Source of the DNA: Phaseolus vulgaris
Lineage: Eukaryota; Streptophyta; Magnoliopsida; Fabales; Fabaceae
Length of the DNA stretch: 64,000 bases
Direction of reading: 5' to 3'
Assembly: GCF_000499845.2 (NCBI RefSeq)
Contig: NC_023751.2
Span: 7,653,835-7,717,834, forward strand
Positions 48,365 through 60,479 of the stretch are shown here, one piece after another. Numbering within the stretch: the first letter of the stretch is position 1; every line of letters begins with the position of its first letter. Under the pieces are notes generated by a model. That model was not told where the DNA came from. It worked only from the letters and a program-made list of their open reading frames with translations, and did not search any database. Position numbers and translations under genes: made by a program.

Positions 48365-50835
48365 TGCAATATTTTAGACATCAAATAGAATATGATGTGA
48401 TAATCATTATTTTATCTTAATGTCATCAATTGTTTATTGCTTATGTATTGACAATATATGAATATTTTATCTCGCATGTAGCAAGTTTGTCATCTTATAT
48501 ATTTTCTGAAGTAACATTATTTTCACGTTCTCTCTATTATTATATGATTTCTATTTTTTACCAATATCGATATACCCACCGTCATTGTCACTAATAAGTG
48601 TATGAATTTGATTATCCTATTTTTTAAGTAAAAATTCATTCACATTTTCATAGGTGTGAATTTCTTATATTATTCTTATCCTCCATCGAATAACGGATAT
48701 ACATATACTTATTTCTTATTGTTCTAAATATTAATTAAATATTTTTTTAAAATAAAAAATACAATAAAGAAAGCATGATATTATTATGTATTCAATGTCA
48801 AAATTATGCATATTTTATTTCCTTCAATGTCAAATAACAATAATGAAAAGTTACCAGATAAATTAAAAATGTTTTAATAATTTAAAACAAGTATGAATAT
48901 GATGCCGAGAATGGGTATTGGGATGGGGATGTGACAAAATATGTACATACTTATCTCATATTCTTATCGAAATCGTTTATTACGATTCGTCAAAAAAATA
49001 GTACACACCAAGAAGTATAGGGACTTGTTTACTACATTCGACACAAGTAAAGAATATGGAACGTTGACAATCCAAGATATTCGAATGTATGATTATCCTC
49101 TAAGAGTCCTAGATAAAACCAGATTTTGTTACAATAGACTAGATGGTTCATACTCAATAACATCTTATTTTTAGATATCAACCTAAATCCAAAATTCTAT
49201 AAATATAATTTGACAATAAAGTACTCATTCAAAATAGGGTTTATAAATTATTTCAATGCTAAATACTTCTAAAAACTTCTCTAGATCTTATTAATTTAAA
49301 AGTCAAAAGAACCACTATGTATTTTTTCAACAGATTCAACAACCATTTTTCGAAGCAATCAACTCAACTTTCTCGAAGCTTTTCTAAATCCACCTCATAC
49401 AATTCTCTCTCAATTCGATTCGAGTAAGAACAACTATCATTATTGTTAGTACCATCATCTCATTATCTATACTACCATTATATTATTGTCACCAGTACCA
49501 TTATCGCCATTATATTATTGAGATTTTATTATGATATAATGTTAGTATATGTTTATAAAACTCTTATTATGTCGTGTTATCTTATAATGAATACCAAACC
49601 AACTCTTGAAGATTTGATTATCATCTAGCACAATATGAGAAAATATTGGGTCATGTACAAAAGAACCAACCAATGGCCTAGATATGTGAAATAACAAAAA
49701 AAAAAGGCTTTGACTTGAAAAATATTTAGATTAATATCCATGCATTCCACCCGAATCTAAAGGTGAAACCAGAAAAACAAGTAATTGGGTGTGCATCGGT
49801 AATAATAACCCAAAAAACACTATTTCATCTCTTCGAAAATCTCCAATCCACGTTCCCCATTGGGCACAGGAGCTGATTAGGATGACAATAAATACTACAA
49901 ACAAGGAATTCACCAATACCAACACTAGCTTTTACAGTTCCTTCGCATTGAAACTAATATTACTTCCTCCCTTCGCATTGAACCTAATATTACTTCCTCC
50001 AACTCCATGCAGTGGTCAGTCTCCTTGAACCTCCTTCAGTGTTTCCTCTGCAAAGAAGCCAAAATTCTTAGTTCCCTATAACAGTACAATTCAACCACGT
50101 CAATTGCATAATGCATACACTAAAAAAGGAAAAAGAACACACGACTTGAGTCAATATTCTTTTCCTTCTTTTTGAAATTAAAAGACAAACATAAGAGAAG
50201 GGAAAGTGTGTATCTGGTGAAGGATAGAACTCAATTTTTCAAATATATACAAATTTGTGTTGCTGAGCAAATAACTTCAAGGGGCATTATCACTTCATTT
50301 CTTATTGTACGGGTATCATAGTATCATTTTTATTACTGTTAACACACCTCAGAACAATCAGTAAACAACTGTACATGTAGTATAAACTCCCCATGATAAA
50401 ATTTGGTTTCAAAAATTACATAACTATTCCACAAATAACCAACTCTACACGCTGCTTTACTCCAAAGAGGCAAAAAAAATAGCGAAACTTGAATTTACAA
50501 CTAAAGATCCAAATAAAACTTTGTTAAATAACATAATATAAAACTCTAACAAGTACCTATAAGGCTTGACGGTAGGGATCATCTCAGAATAATATATTCT
50601 ATAAATTTGAATTATAAAACATTAAATCTGCATAACACAGGAATAAGACATTTGTTTATTTAAAGATTTTTTTAATACAGTGACAAAAGAGCAAACATCA
50701 AATAATAGTCATATGCAATGCAGATGCAACAGTACATAAACCACTTCCACATACTTCAACTTAAACAAAATTTTGTATATGAAGTTCAAAAAAGTAGTCT
50801 ACAATTTCCACACAATAATTTCAAAATATAAAATG
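48365..50835. other. AT-rich intergenic spacer
   Basis: No gene is recognised. Short frames near 48941-49174 and 49731-50028 show no motif I know. The right end holds the 3' UTR of the Sas10/C1D gene (minus strand). Confidence 0.5.
49941..50000. repeat. 30-bp tandem repeat, two copies
   Basis: CTTCGCATTGAAACTAATAT plus TACTTCCTCC at 49941-49970 is repeated at 49971-50000 with one substitution (AACC for AAAC). Confidence 0.85.
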
Positions 50836-52728
50836 TCATGCCTTTCGCTTGTGTACTCTCTTGTTTCTGCTGCTACCATTACCAGATCCCATTAATTGCT
50901 CTCCGGTTTTATCTTCAAAGGGTAATGTTTTGATTTCATCATAGAAACTTTCTGTTAGATCTTGCAACCTGAAATAGAAAAAACACAAAAACTGAGTGAA
51001 AAAATGTATTTAAAAAATGTTATCACACATTTAATTCTTTTTAACTTATAAGAATGGAGAAATAAAAGGAAAACATTCCAAACACTTCCGTACCCATTTC
51101 TTGATTTCTTCAAGTACTTTTCTCGCTTCCTCTCCTGTTTCGTAAGAGGAACACGAGTGAACAGCTCCTCCTCTTGCTCAGCACGTTTCTCCATCTTGGA
51201 GACAAATCTATCAACTTCTATGCTAGCTCCTTCAAAATCCCTTACCTGAGTAGGGTAGTGAGCAGCCAAAACAAATCATAACGTTAAATCATTAAATTCA
51301 AGTTTGGATAACAGTTAAAAAAATTCTTTTAGGTGTTAAGAGTAGAATACTCTCTTTGTACATTTTAGTCTGAAAATACTTTTGAAAGGAGGGTACTGAA
51401 ATCCAAACATGTTATAAGTCATAATGATTCAGCACTAAAAACAACGTTACCTCTTCAGGTCTTTCCTCCATATCATTCATCAATGTCCTGATATAATCAC
51501 TCTGCTTAGCTTGTTTCAGAATTTCTTTTTCTCTTCGCAAAGCATTTCTTTCATGTTTAGAAGGTTTTTCTAGATCCATAGAAGTAGGGGCAAACTTTAC
51601 AGGTTGATACGTATCATGCCCATCCTACATCATACAAAAAAAAAATTAGATAGACGAGGTAAATATCTTTTTCAAGATGTTACCACCCTGCAGTACACCA
51701 AATTTTACAATATTTATTTATATTATCACATATACACTCACTGACCTGTGAGGTTAGGTCTAATTTGCTAACAAGCATGTCAGGATTGGGACGATACTTA
51801 GATGCATCCTCGCTCTTATTGGACGCAACTAGCTCCTTGTTTAGAATATCATTTTTTGTTGCATTTTCACTAGCTTGCACTAGTTTCTGGATTTGGTATT
51901 GTTGTTTTTTGTCAATTGGCCGAATCTGCAGTGGAAACCAAGAAGTCATATCATATGTCTAACACACTTATTACTATGTAAATATAAAAATGAAGCCCTT
52001 AAGGTCAACACACAGAAGGATAAAACTATACCTTTTCCAAAAACAATCTTATCTCTACAACACTTCGAACAACAGGGTGATCTTCTATTGATAACCCTTT
52101 AGCCTTCCGCAATAAATAATAAACAAGGGTTTGACAATAATTCAAAAGCAGCAAATTCTTAGCTTCAAGGTAGCTAAATCCATCTGCTGTAGAATATTGA
52201 CTTCCTTTCACCTGGTATAAGAAACATAGAGAGACACAACAATAATCAAATTATTCATTATTATCATGATAAATAAATATCATCGATCATATTTACTTAT
52301 AACAGAACAGAACACTTAATCGGACTCCAGAAAGACCATCATAGTCAAATTTCATGTCCAGACAATAGAAAAACTTTTTAAGTTGTAACACAATGAATTT
52401 GAAATTATATTCAACATCATAAAGCGAAGTGCTTCAAAAAAAATTACTTGAATTGAAAAAAGGGCCACTCACATTGGCAGTTAAAGATTGAACTTTACGC
52501 CTTACGGTATCGAGTCCTTCCTTCATTTCACTCAACAACGCCGCAAGCTGGGGTGCTTCTCTACAAGACAAAACGACAAAATTTTGAACGAAGTGATGAA
52601 ACAATAAAGACTCCAATTTATTATTTGAAGCAAACAGAAATTTATGCATGTTCAAGGAAGAGGAATAATCAAAAAACCTACTCTTGCTTGCTAACGTGGT
52701 TATCTAAATGCTTCGCACTGTTTTCCAT
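50836..52728 (-). CDS. Sas10/Utp3/C1D family protein (neuroguidin/Lcp5-like), 7 exons, 317 aa
   Basis: Exons in gene order: 52728-52682, 52560-52473, 52211-52032, 51925-51746, 51624-51451, 51245-51094, 50968-50836; all have GT-AG borders and keep frame. The protein starts MENSAKHLDNHVSKQ. The Sas10/C1D domain spans about residues 16-105: EEAPQLAALLSEMKEGLDTV, SYLEAKNLLLLNYCQTLVYY, then LLRKAKG and DHPVVRSVVEIRLFLEKIRP. The middle carries YRPNPDML and the family block KFAPTSMDLE, and then a basic, charged C-terminus follows (KQERKREKYLKKSRNGLQDL, ending NKRVHKRKA). Family members (yeast Lcp5, animal neuroguidin) act in the nucleolus in 18S rRNA maturation as part of the small-subunit processome; C1D-domain proteins also contact the exosome. 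The length suits plant neuroguidin-like proteins. An upstream in-frame extension to 53073 is hydrophobic and atypical, so the ATG at 52728 is chosen. The gene is convergent with CLT. Confidence 0.9.
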
Positions 52729-54972
52729 GACTTGCAAGGATTTAAATAGTCTCCAATCCTGAACCTTTTGCTTTTGTGGGAATATGAGAGATTTAAATTT
52801 GATAGCAACAGAAGTTAAATGATTGGTGAAGAAAGGTTGAGGGGGAAAATGGCGCTCTGGTGAAGAAAGGTTGAGGAGAAAAAAGGCGCTGAGCGGCTTG
52901 GCGGCGGATGGCGTTGAGAGTGAGATACTGCGGCGGAGGAAGGGATTTGGGAAACTGAGAACGGGGCAACATGAAACCCCAATGAAACCTTTTTTTCTTA
53001 AAAGAAATAAAAATAAAATAAAATATATATATATATATTTTGCACTCTCGCTTCCTTCATTAATACCTTCCATTTTATATTATTTTCCAAATAAATTCTA
53101 AAATATATCGGACGAAAACAGATTTGGTTTAATAAACCTGTTCAAATGGCCCATAAAATAGAATAAATCAATTTCAACAAAATAGTAACTTAAATTGAAG
53201 TGACTAAATTCTTATCAAATCTTTCTAAAAAAGATTAAAAAAAAATCACAAAAATAATATTATTTTATCAACAGCGTATACATATTTATGCTTTATATTT
53301 CAACATGTTACGTCTAAAATTGAAAATAAAACTATTTATGTGGCTTTAATTTTAAATTAATTTTTTTTTACTTTTTAATTTATAATTATTTATTTTATTT
53401 CACTTTTTTTGTCATTTCCATAATTTTTTTCTGCACTTTATAAATATTAAAATTCTCATGTTATCTTTCTAGTTTATTAAAAAATAATTTTCAGATTATA
53501 TAATTTATAGTTTTATTTATTTATTTTTAAATTTGTAATTTTATTTTTTTTCCTTTTCACAGTGTAATTCAAAAGTCTTTTTTACTTTTTATATTGTACA
53601 ATACTGTTCAATTAAAAAACTTTTTTCATAAAAAAATCATATAATTGACTCACAATTCACTTCTTACATTTGGTTGGATCATCTGTTTTCCAGTTCTATC
53701 CAAAAAATATACACTTGCTTTCCTTGATTTCACTAGTTATTTTTGTTGATCTACAAAACATATCATTCATTTCATTATTTTTCTTTATCAGTAGATCCGA
53801 ACTTGGTTGAACAGTTCAAGCAAATTCACCAAAAAGTTCAAATCACATTAATTTATTTGTTTGCTGATGTGGATACACTTTGGCCTTGGGTCAAATTATT
53901 ATTGTAATCAAAATCAATTTTTGAGAAAAAATTGTTTTTTATCTTTTTCTTCTGGTTTTTAAAAAAATAATAAATAATATTTTGAGAAAATTTAATGTCA
54001 TTATATAATTTATAAACATGATGTATACAAATAAATTGATTGAAACTTAATACTTTCTATTATAGAATAATTTAGTGAGAAAGTAGATAAGGAGAGGGAG
54101 GATGATGTAACCATCATCTAAACTAGTCCAACCTTTCGAGAAGATGGCCAAAAACAAAAAATAATATTCAATATTAGGTCAAGTATCTCAGGCTAAGTCA
54201 CAAGGCTTCACCATTTATCAAAAGATCATAAAGAACAGAACACCAGTTATGAAAAGATCATAAAGGGCAGAACAACAAAGCATGGGTCAGCCACCAACTA
54301 TTATTTCTTTTAATATTTTTAAAGATGAAGTGTTAAATAACATAAATTGGACTAGCTCATGACCATAAAAGGGTGAAACCCTAGCTTCCATAATACATTA
54401 TATGAGCAGCACACATAGTTACACTTTTTACATTAAGCACATGCTTAAATGTGTAAAGTGTGATCCCTTCTAGATCCACAATTAGTGAGACATTTTTAGG
54501 AGTTAAGCTGGCTATTTTGAATTTCAAAAATCTCTTTTATGCCTTAATCACATGACACCTATCATTATAATTAGGTGGTCACCTCCTTTTGTAAATCCCA
54601 TTGAATTTTAAGTAAATAAATTTTACTTGAGTAAATTGTCTTATGGCGTTAAATGACGACTCATTTTCACTTATATTGGATTCCTCCTCCAAGTGACGTG
54701 ACTACCTCCATGCTTCCACCTCCATCGGATTCACTCCTTACATCTAAGTGTTTTCATCCTTTGTATCTTGTCTTGTGCAATTCCTTTTGTTTATTGTCTT
54801 TACTTGTTGCTTCTTTTCATTTGTGCAACTCTCCATCTAAGTGTGTGTATTTTTCTTTTTCCTCTTTGAAAATAACTTTGCAAGGTGAGAAGGAGGAATG
54901 GAAGATAATTAAGATAATAAAGTGTCAAGATTGAAAGTAATTTACATTGATTTAAAAATAGTGTAATTTTTA
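52729..54972. other. Promoter region of the Sas10/C1D gene and AT-rich spacer
   Basis: The gene's 5' UTR and promoter (minus strand) should lie just right of 52728, with a (TA)n run at about 53023-53038. Near 54217-54280 a short duplication (AAAAGATCATAAAG followed by AACAGAACA/GGCAGAACA) occurs. A 93-codon frame at 54653-54934 has no recognised motif. No gene is claimed. Confidence 0.5.
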
Positions 54973-55201
54973 GGTTTAATTACCTTTTAGTTACTACATT
55001 AAGGCCTAATAATCAATTACGTCCAAAAAAAAATTAAAAATCAATTTCATCCTAAGATTTTTTAAAAAAATATGCAATTTGGTTATTTTTCTTAAATTGG
55101 CATGAACGACGTTATATGGTGATGATTTGGTACGCATAGACACTCTTATGCACACACGAGTTGTGTAGTTAGTACACCTATGTTGTAGACTTAGGTTTGA
55201 C
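54973..55201. repeat. Left terminal inverted repeat
   Basis: Inverted partner of 58230-58445. The inner half (from TATGCAATTTGG to GTAGTTAGTACA) aligns clearly; the outer half is more diverged. The outer end is GGTTTAATTACCTTTTAG. Confidence 0.65.
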
Positions 55202-55509
55202 TTATAGCACATCTTCGTCGCACGACTCTCTTCACTCCCCTATGCTTTGTTTGGATTGGGAAGTGGAAAATTGAAGGTGTGAAAGAGTGAAAGTGTGAGA
55301 ATTTCATAACAAAGTGTGAAAGAAGTTGAGCAGAAGAAACTGAGCAATAGGAACCACAGCAATCTGAGCAGAAACTGAGGTAACAATCAAAGTCTACACT
55401 GTCATTTTGTGGTTGTTCCTCACTGTCTTTATATACATACATATATACGTATGCTCTTCTACGCGCATGAGAATTCTTTTTAACATCTTATTTCTGTTTC
55501 AAGAGAAGA

Positions 55510-55745
55510 CTCTTTCACCATGCTTCCACTTTTGAGGTTGAGGGTGGCTCAGACTCAGAGAGCGAGAGCATAAAGAATGAAGAGTGTCCAGTGAAACAAG
55601 TGGAACTCACTATGCCTAAAACTGATGACCCCAACATGCAGATTCTCACGTTTAGAATGTGGGTTCTGGGGGTTGTTTCATGCGTGCTGTTGTCCTTTGT
55701 GAACCAGTTTTTTTGGTACAGAACACAGCCTTTGACTCGTGTTTG
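55510..55745 (+). pseudogene. Oligopeptide transporter (OPT) N-terminal exon fragment
   Basis: The frame reads [36 protein letters not shown], then [20 protein letters not shown] and [14 protein letters not shown]. This is the N-terminal region and first membrane helix of plant OPT proteins (CPVEQVxLTVPxTDDP, LTFRxWxLGxxSC, NQFFxYR are hallmark blocks). OPT proteins are proton-coupled peptide/metal-chelate carriers with many more helices. The match stops at PLT next to a GTGTTTG that resembles an exon end, and no further exon follows. It lies between long inverted repeats, so capture by a transposon is likely. Confidence 0.8.
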
Positions 55746-55880
55746 CAAAAAACTCATTTATTTATTCATTAATTATATTTCTAATTATTTTAAACATTAA
55801 AAATATTTATTTTTTAATGCATTCAAAATTAAAATTATAAAAAAATAATAATTTATTATTTATTTATTTATTTTTAAAAT

Positions 55881-56019
55881 GGTGCTAGATAGGGAAATAA
55901 AAAATAAAAGAGTGCTAAATAGGGAAATAAAAACAAAAGGGTGCTAGATAGGGAAATAAAAACAAAAGGGTGCTAGATAGGGAAATAAAGATGTAAATGG
56001 TGCTAGATAGGGAATTGAG
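55881..56019. repeat. 30-bp tandem repeat, about 4.6 copies
   Basis: Units start at 55881, 55911, 55941, 55971 and 56001 and share GTGCTAGATAGGGAAATAAA followed by an A-rich spacer. Period and phase are constant and substitutions few. Confidence 0.9.
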
Positions 56020-56645
56020 CCCAATTCAATAGTGTAATATAAAAATATATATAATTATTCTAAATTTTCAATATTAAAATTGATACTCATTAATAAAACA
56101 AAAAATTAATAATTACATTAATAAAATAATTATATTATTATTTATATTTATAGAATTTAAATATTCAAATTCTCATTAATAAAATCAAATATAAATTACC
56201 ATATTACTATAATATATCAATTAAATTATATTATTTATATTTTTAGAATTTAAATATTTAAATGGATTTTGTATTCTCATTAATAAATCAAAATCTAGAT
56301 TATTATAATATATAATTGAATTTTGTTATTTATATTTTTTGAAATTTTTTATTTATATTTTTTGAATTTAAATATTTAAATGGAATTTCTATTCTTATTA
56401 ATAAATGAAAATGTACATTACTATAATATATAATTGAATTATGAATAATACAATATAAATAAAATTACTAATAGCCTATAATTTCAAATCATGTATTTTA
56501 TTAATTCTTAATAAGAAAAAAAATTTAAATATTTATAAAAAAAGAGTACAAACAAAATATTAAATTAGAACAAAAATTAAAAAAAACACAAAAAAAGACC
56601 TAAAAAATCAAAGGAAAAATCATAAAAAAAAAATTGAAAAAAAAA

Positions 56646-56935
56646 TAACTTAACTGATTATGTTTTGCCTTAAAAAAAATAACATAATCGATTACTCAAT
56701 GTTTTTTTTTTAAGCTTAATCGACTATACTTTTCCTTAAAAAGAATAACCTAATCGATTATGTTGAATGTCAAAATTGCATAATCGATTATGTTTGTTTT
56801 AACAGGCACCACATAATCGATTATCATCCTGAAAATATTGGCTAATCGATTATATTGTATGCTTAATCGATTATCAACTATTTTTTAGGACATAATCAAC
56901 TAAGTTCTATGTGTTTTTTCATGCAAAAACGATTA
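56646..56935. repeat. Clustered palindromic TAATCGATTA motifs
   Basis: Within 290 bp, TAATCGATTA or one-base variants occur about eight to ten times at irregular 20-45 bp spacing, often as CATAATCGATTATG. The spacers differ, so it is a dispersed palindrome cluster rather than a strict tandem array. Confidence 0.75.
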
Positions 56936-57189
56936 AGCATTATGAAAAATCTTGAAATGGAATACTGTGTTGTTGTGCATGGCATGCATATACAGTAGTG
57001 CTCCTGTTGTTGTGCATGGCATGACAGTGGAACTGCTACTGTAAGATAAATTCACTTTAAAAAAAGTTAGCAAAAGTAAGGGTAACATGATATTTTTTGG
57101 TCTGTGACGTGGCTTTCTGCTTAGAAATCTCTCTTTTCTTTTCATTGTTGAGAGGACCAACAAACCCATCCACTTTCTCTACCCCCTCT

Positions 57190-57810
57190 CCCTCACCTGC
57201 AAGTGTTCACTGAACCAAACGGGGGTGACACTCACTCATCCGTCTTCAACTACAGTGTCACCCTCAAAACCAAACAATGTGTTGGTGTGGCCGCCAATGA
57301 CCTCATCTCCCACCTTCTCAATCCCACCACCTTCAACCTTACAATCCTCCCCCACAAAATAGAACATGCTTCCTACAACCAACCCACTGTCCAAAAGTCG
57401 ATGGTGATGTCCCCTCAGCTCTGCTATTGGAAAGCATTTGACTTTGAACTTTGTGGAGGTGAAAACCGTCGAAATGGTCTTAAGAGGTGGTGGTGGTGAG
57501 TACCAATCCATAACCTTTTCTTTATGAGGAAGGTTCTAAAAGAAGTCATTGGAAACAACCCAATTGCATTCTCCCTCAAAACCCTCCCCCACAAGCCATA
57601 ATTTGCTTCATGTGACTGACCCACCGTCCAAAACTTGTCGAAAACCCTCGTTGGCAGTGCCCCCTCAACCCTCGCCATTGAAAAGCATTTGACTTTGGAC
57701 TTTGTGGAGGATGAAATGGTTGATGGATCTGCTAAGGCAGTGGTGGTGAGTACCGATTTAAAACCTTTCTTTGTGAGAAGGGTTCTAAAAGAAGCCCATT
57801 GAATATAACA
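57190..57810. repeat. Unrecognised duplicated segment inside the Pack-MULE
   Basis: Two related blocks (around 57360-57545 and 57600-57800) share CCCACTGTCCAAAA/CCCACCGTCCAAAA, GAAAGCATTTGACTTTG, ACTTTGTGGAGG, GGTGGTGAGTACC and GGTTCTAAAAGAAG in the same order. Base composition is more GC-rich than the surroundings and frames stay open on both strands in places, so a captured coding fragment is possible, but I do not recognise a protein. Confidence 0.55.
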
Positions 57811-58229
57811 TTAGTGATTTCAAGTTGTTAGTGTTTACGATCCATGATTGGTTCTTGAATCTGAGTTTGTTAGAATCAACAAAGATTCAAGTATGACGGT
57901 TATTTGTTTTCACCTTCTTGATGATTCTCATTCGACGTTGTATTTAACGATATCGTTGAGGTATGCCGTGCCTGGAATTGTTGTTAATGGTGCTTCTCAT
58001 AGTGTGAATTTGAAATTTCATACATTGGGGCATTTTGTGAATGTTTGTGGGTCATTGTCTAATGATATTTGGTCGATGTTGCATTATGTTTGTTTGGATA
58101 TATGTAAATATGTTAAGCTATTAGAATTGATGGTGGAAAATTATGAATTTAAAGGCAATGTTAATGATGAGGAAAATATTATCTTTGGGAACAAAGTCTT
58201 TGAAATGTGGAAGAATGGGAAAGATAGAG

Positions 58230-58445
58230 GCAAACCTACATGTACTAACTACACAACCCATGTGTCTATAAAAGTGTCACTATGTGTCACATCATTATCT
58301 CTTAATGTTGTTTATGCCAATTTAACATAAAAGATCAAATTGCATATTTTTTTAAAAAATATGACGAAAAATATCTTTTTAAAATCACCAAACAAAATTA
58401 ACTATTGATCCATGATGTGATGTAGGGACAAAAGATAATTAACTC
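58230..58445. repeat. Right terminal inverted repeat
   Basis: Inverted partner of 54973-55201; ends GATAATTAACTC at 58445 next to the 9-mer TATTTTTTA. It overlaps the end of a 160-codon plus-strand frame (57848-58330), whose last 35 codons are therefore repeat sequence. Confidence 0.65.
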
Positions 58446-60099
58446 TATTTTTTATTAAAGAAAAACAAATTTATAACTTATGGTTCTAAGATTTTTTTTT
58501 ATGCAACTTCACCTTATTTTTTTAGAGTTAATACTTATATTTATTTACACCTATCTTATAGGAAGACTTGTGAAATTAATATAAAGGTATATTATAACAA
58601 ATTAAAATGATTTTATTACATATTATTCATAAGCTAATGCTCGTTAAGGGTTTTTCATGTTTTGTTTGATTTTTCTTATTGAATAGTAACTAAATCAAAT
58701 ATGGAAATTAAATACGGTTCAATTTTATTTAATTTAATTTTAATATAAAATTCAAACTAAACTAATATTTTGTGATTTGATTTAAAAACTTTAGTGAGTT
58801 TTATCATTATAAAATTGTTAAACATTTTTTGTTTATACAAGTTGTAAAACATTTTTTAACATATAAAACTATTAGGCAAATTTTAATGAAAAAATGTAAA
58901 ATAAATAAACATGCTTTGAATTTATTTTGTATGATTATGATTATACTTACAACTTAATTTATATCTCATATTTATAGACAAATTACAGGATCATATGGTT
59001 AAAAGTAATATATTTTATGAATTATAATAACAAGAAAATGGCTCAATTAAACATAAAATAATAAAATTGACAATAAGTAATAGTGTATTTTTATTAAAGA
59101 AAATAAATTATCAATAAAATCTTAAAAGATAAATTATTGTTTTTCTCTTAGATTCTCTCTCGTGTATTAAAGTAGAAGAAAAAAAAGAAAAGGAATGGGT
59201 GTGCTTGCTGAAAAAACATCACACCTTTATTTGACAATAAGAGAAGCATTAGAGTAAAGTTCTCTTTACTATATGAATTTTTTTATTCATCCACTTGAAG
59301 ATCTTGATTAAATTAATCAGATATTTATGTCATGTTTTACTTTTTCTCATCCATGTTACTTATTTTTTTTTAATAGATTATACTAGAATTTACCTCATAT
59401 AAACTTGCTAGTGTTAATCAATTTTATCATAATATTTATTAACTTTTCATTATATGTACTTCTAGTGTTTTTCACAAGGATTTGTCATTAATTTGTTAAT
59501 AACTCTTGTTATTTGTACAATATATTATCTTATATAAATCATGACATACATGAGGATTTTCGTTGTTGATACATATGATATTTTAAACATTTTCATCCTC
59601 TTAGCTTAATTGTTAGGATTTGTACTTAAAGTATAACTTGCAACTGATATGAAGTGAAACAAAATTTGCTTACAAAATTTGGTTGAAATTATGCAATACT
59701 TTTAATAAACAATTCTTTTAAAAATTCAAACCTTTTTGTGTTTTCTATCTTAGTTTTAGCATTTTAAAAATATAGTTTGTTTGTTCTAAGTCTTCTATTT
59801 CAAATTTTATGGACAATTGCGACTTCAATTATTGAATTTGATATTGGTGATAATATCATTCTCATCAAATCTATTATAGTAGGTATAATGGTCTAAACTT
59901 GTTTTGTTATAACTAATACCAGTAATGAAGGAATTGAATCTCTTATACTAACACTTATACATCTACTTTAAAATGTACAAGAATTTCTTCAAACTACAAA
60001 ATAATTTATTTTATTTTATTAAGTTTTATTATTTAAACATGTATATAGGCAACTCTTGGAAAAAACGGGTAATTTCTCCACTAAAACATAACCCTAATA
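58446..60099. other. AT-rich spacer
   Basis: No gene, RNA or recognisable repeat was found in this 1.65 kb of very AT-rich DNA. Confidence 0.55.
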
Positions 60100-60117
60100 G
60101 AGCTACCCGACAAACTA

Positions 60118-60372
60118 ATATTGAATAAACAGAGCGGAATAATAAAAGAGATAAAGAGGAAAAAACACACCAGAAATTTGTTAACGAAGTTCGGCCAATT
60201 TAGCCTAATCTCCGAGCACAACAAAAACAGCTCACTTTTATTATTATGGGAGAAGATATTACAAATGGGATATATAACAGTGAAGGAGAAGAGTTTAATT
60301 TATAACCCTCAAACCTCATTCCCAAACAATGAACCCACCGATGTGGGACTTGGGATTAAGCAAAAATCAACA
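60118..60372 (-). repeat. 3' LTR of the copia element
   Basis: On the minus strand a purine-rich AAGGTGGAGATT is followed by TGTTGATTTTTGCTTAATCC (from 60372), then CCCACATCGGTGGG, a hairpin common near plant LTR starts. A TTATAAATTAAAC TATA-like box and an AATAATAAAAG poly(A) signal follow. The far end is near TTTATTCAATA (about 60118); it lacks a clean CA and is uncertain by some tens of bases. Confidence 0.6.
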
Positions 60373-60479
60373 AATCTCCACCTTAGCTTAATTTCAAGTC
60401 CCACCTAAAACAAATCTTCTCAAAACATAACAAAAACAAATCTTGCAGTGCTTCAAATTTGCGCCTCCGGGCGCCAACT

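Larger units (their letters stand above)
54973..58445. mobile_element. Putative Pack-MULE with long terminal inverted repeats and a captured OPT exon
   Basis: Inverted repeats of about 215-230 bp lie at 54973-55201 and 58230-58445. Shared text on the same strand sense includes AAAAAAATATGCAATTTG, TTAAATTGGCAT, and TTGTGTAGTTAGTACA. The outer ends read GGTTTAATTACC on the left and, complemented, GAGTTAATTATC on the right. The flanking 9-mers TAATTTTTA (54964-54972) and TATTTTTTA (58446-58454) match at 8 of 9 positions, the size expected of Mutator-like insertions. The interior holds one recognisable exon of an oligopeptide transporter and no transposase, which is the definition of a Pack-MULE. 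Confidence 0.6.

Noticed and set aside
52729..53073. In-frame N-terminal extension of the Sas10/C1D protein
   Set aside because: It contains a hydrophobic, low-complexity stretch encoded by promoter and 5' UTR sequence with a (TA)n run. The ATG at 52728 gives the usual family length.
55881..56019. CRISPR-like array (30-bp units)
   Set aside because: Units abut with no unique spacers, and this is plant nuclear DNA.
57848..58330. 160-codon open frame
   Set aside because: No recognisable domain, and the final 35 codons lie within the terminal inverted repeat of the Pack-MULE-like element. Not called as a gene.
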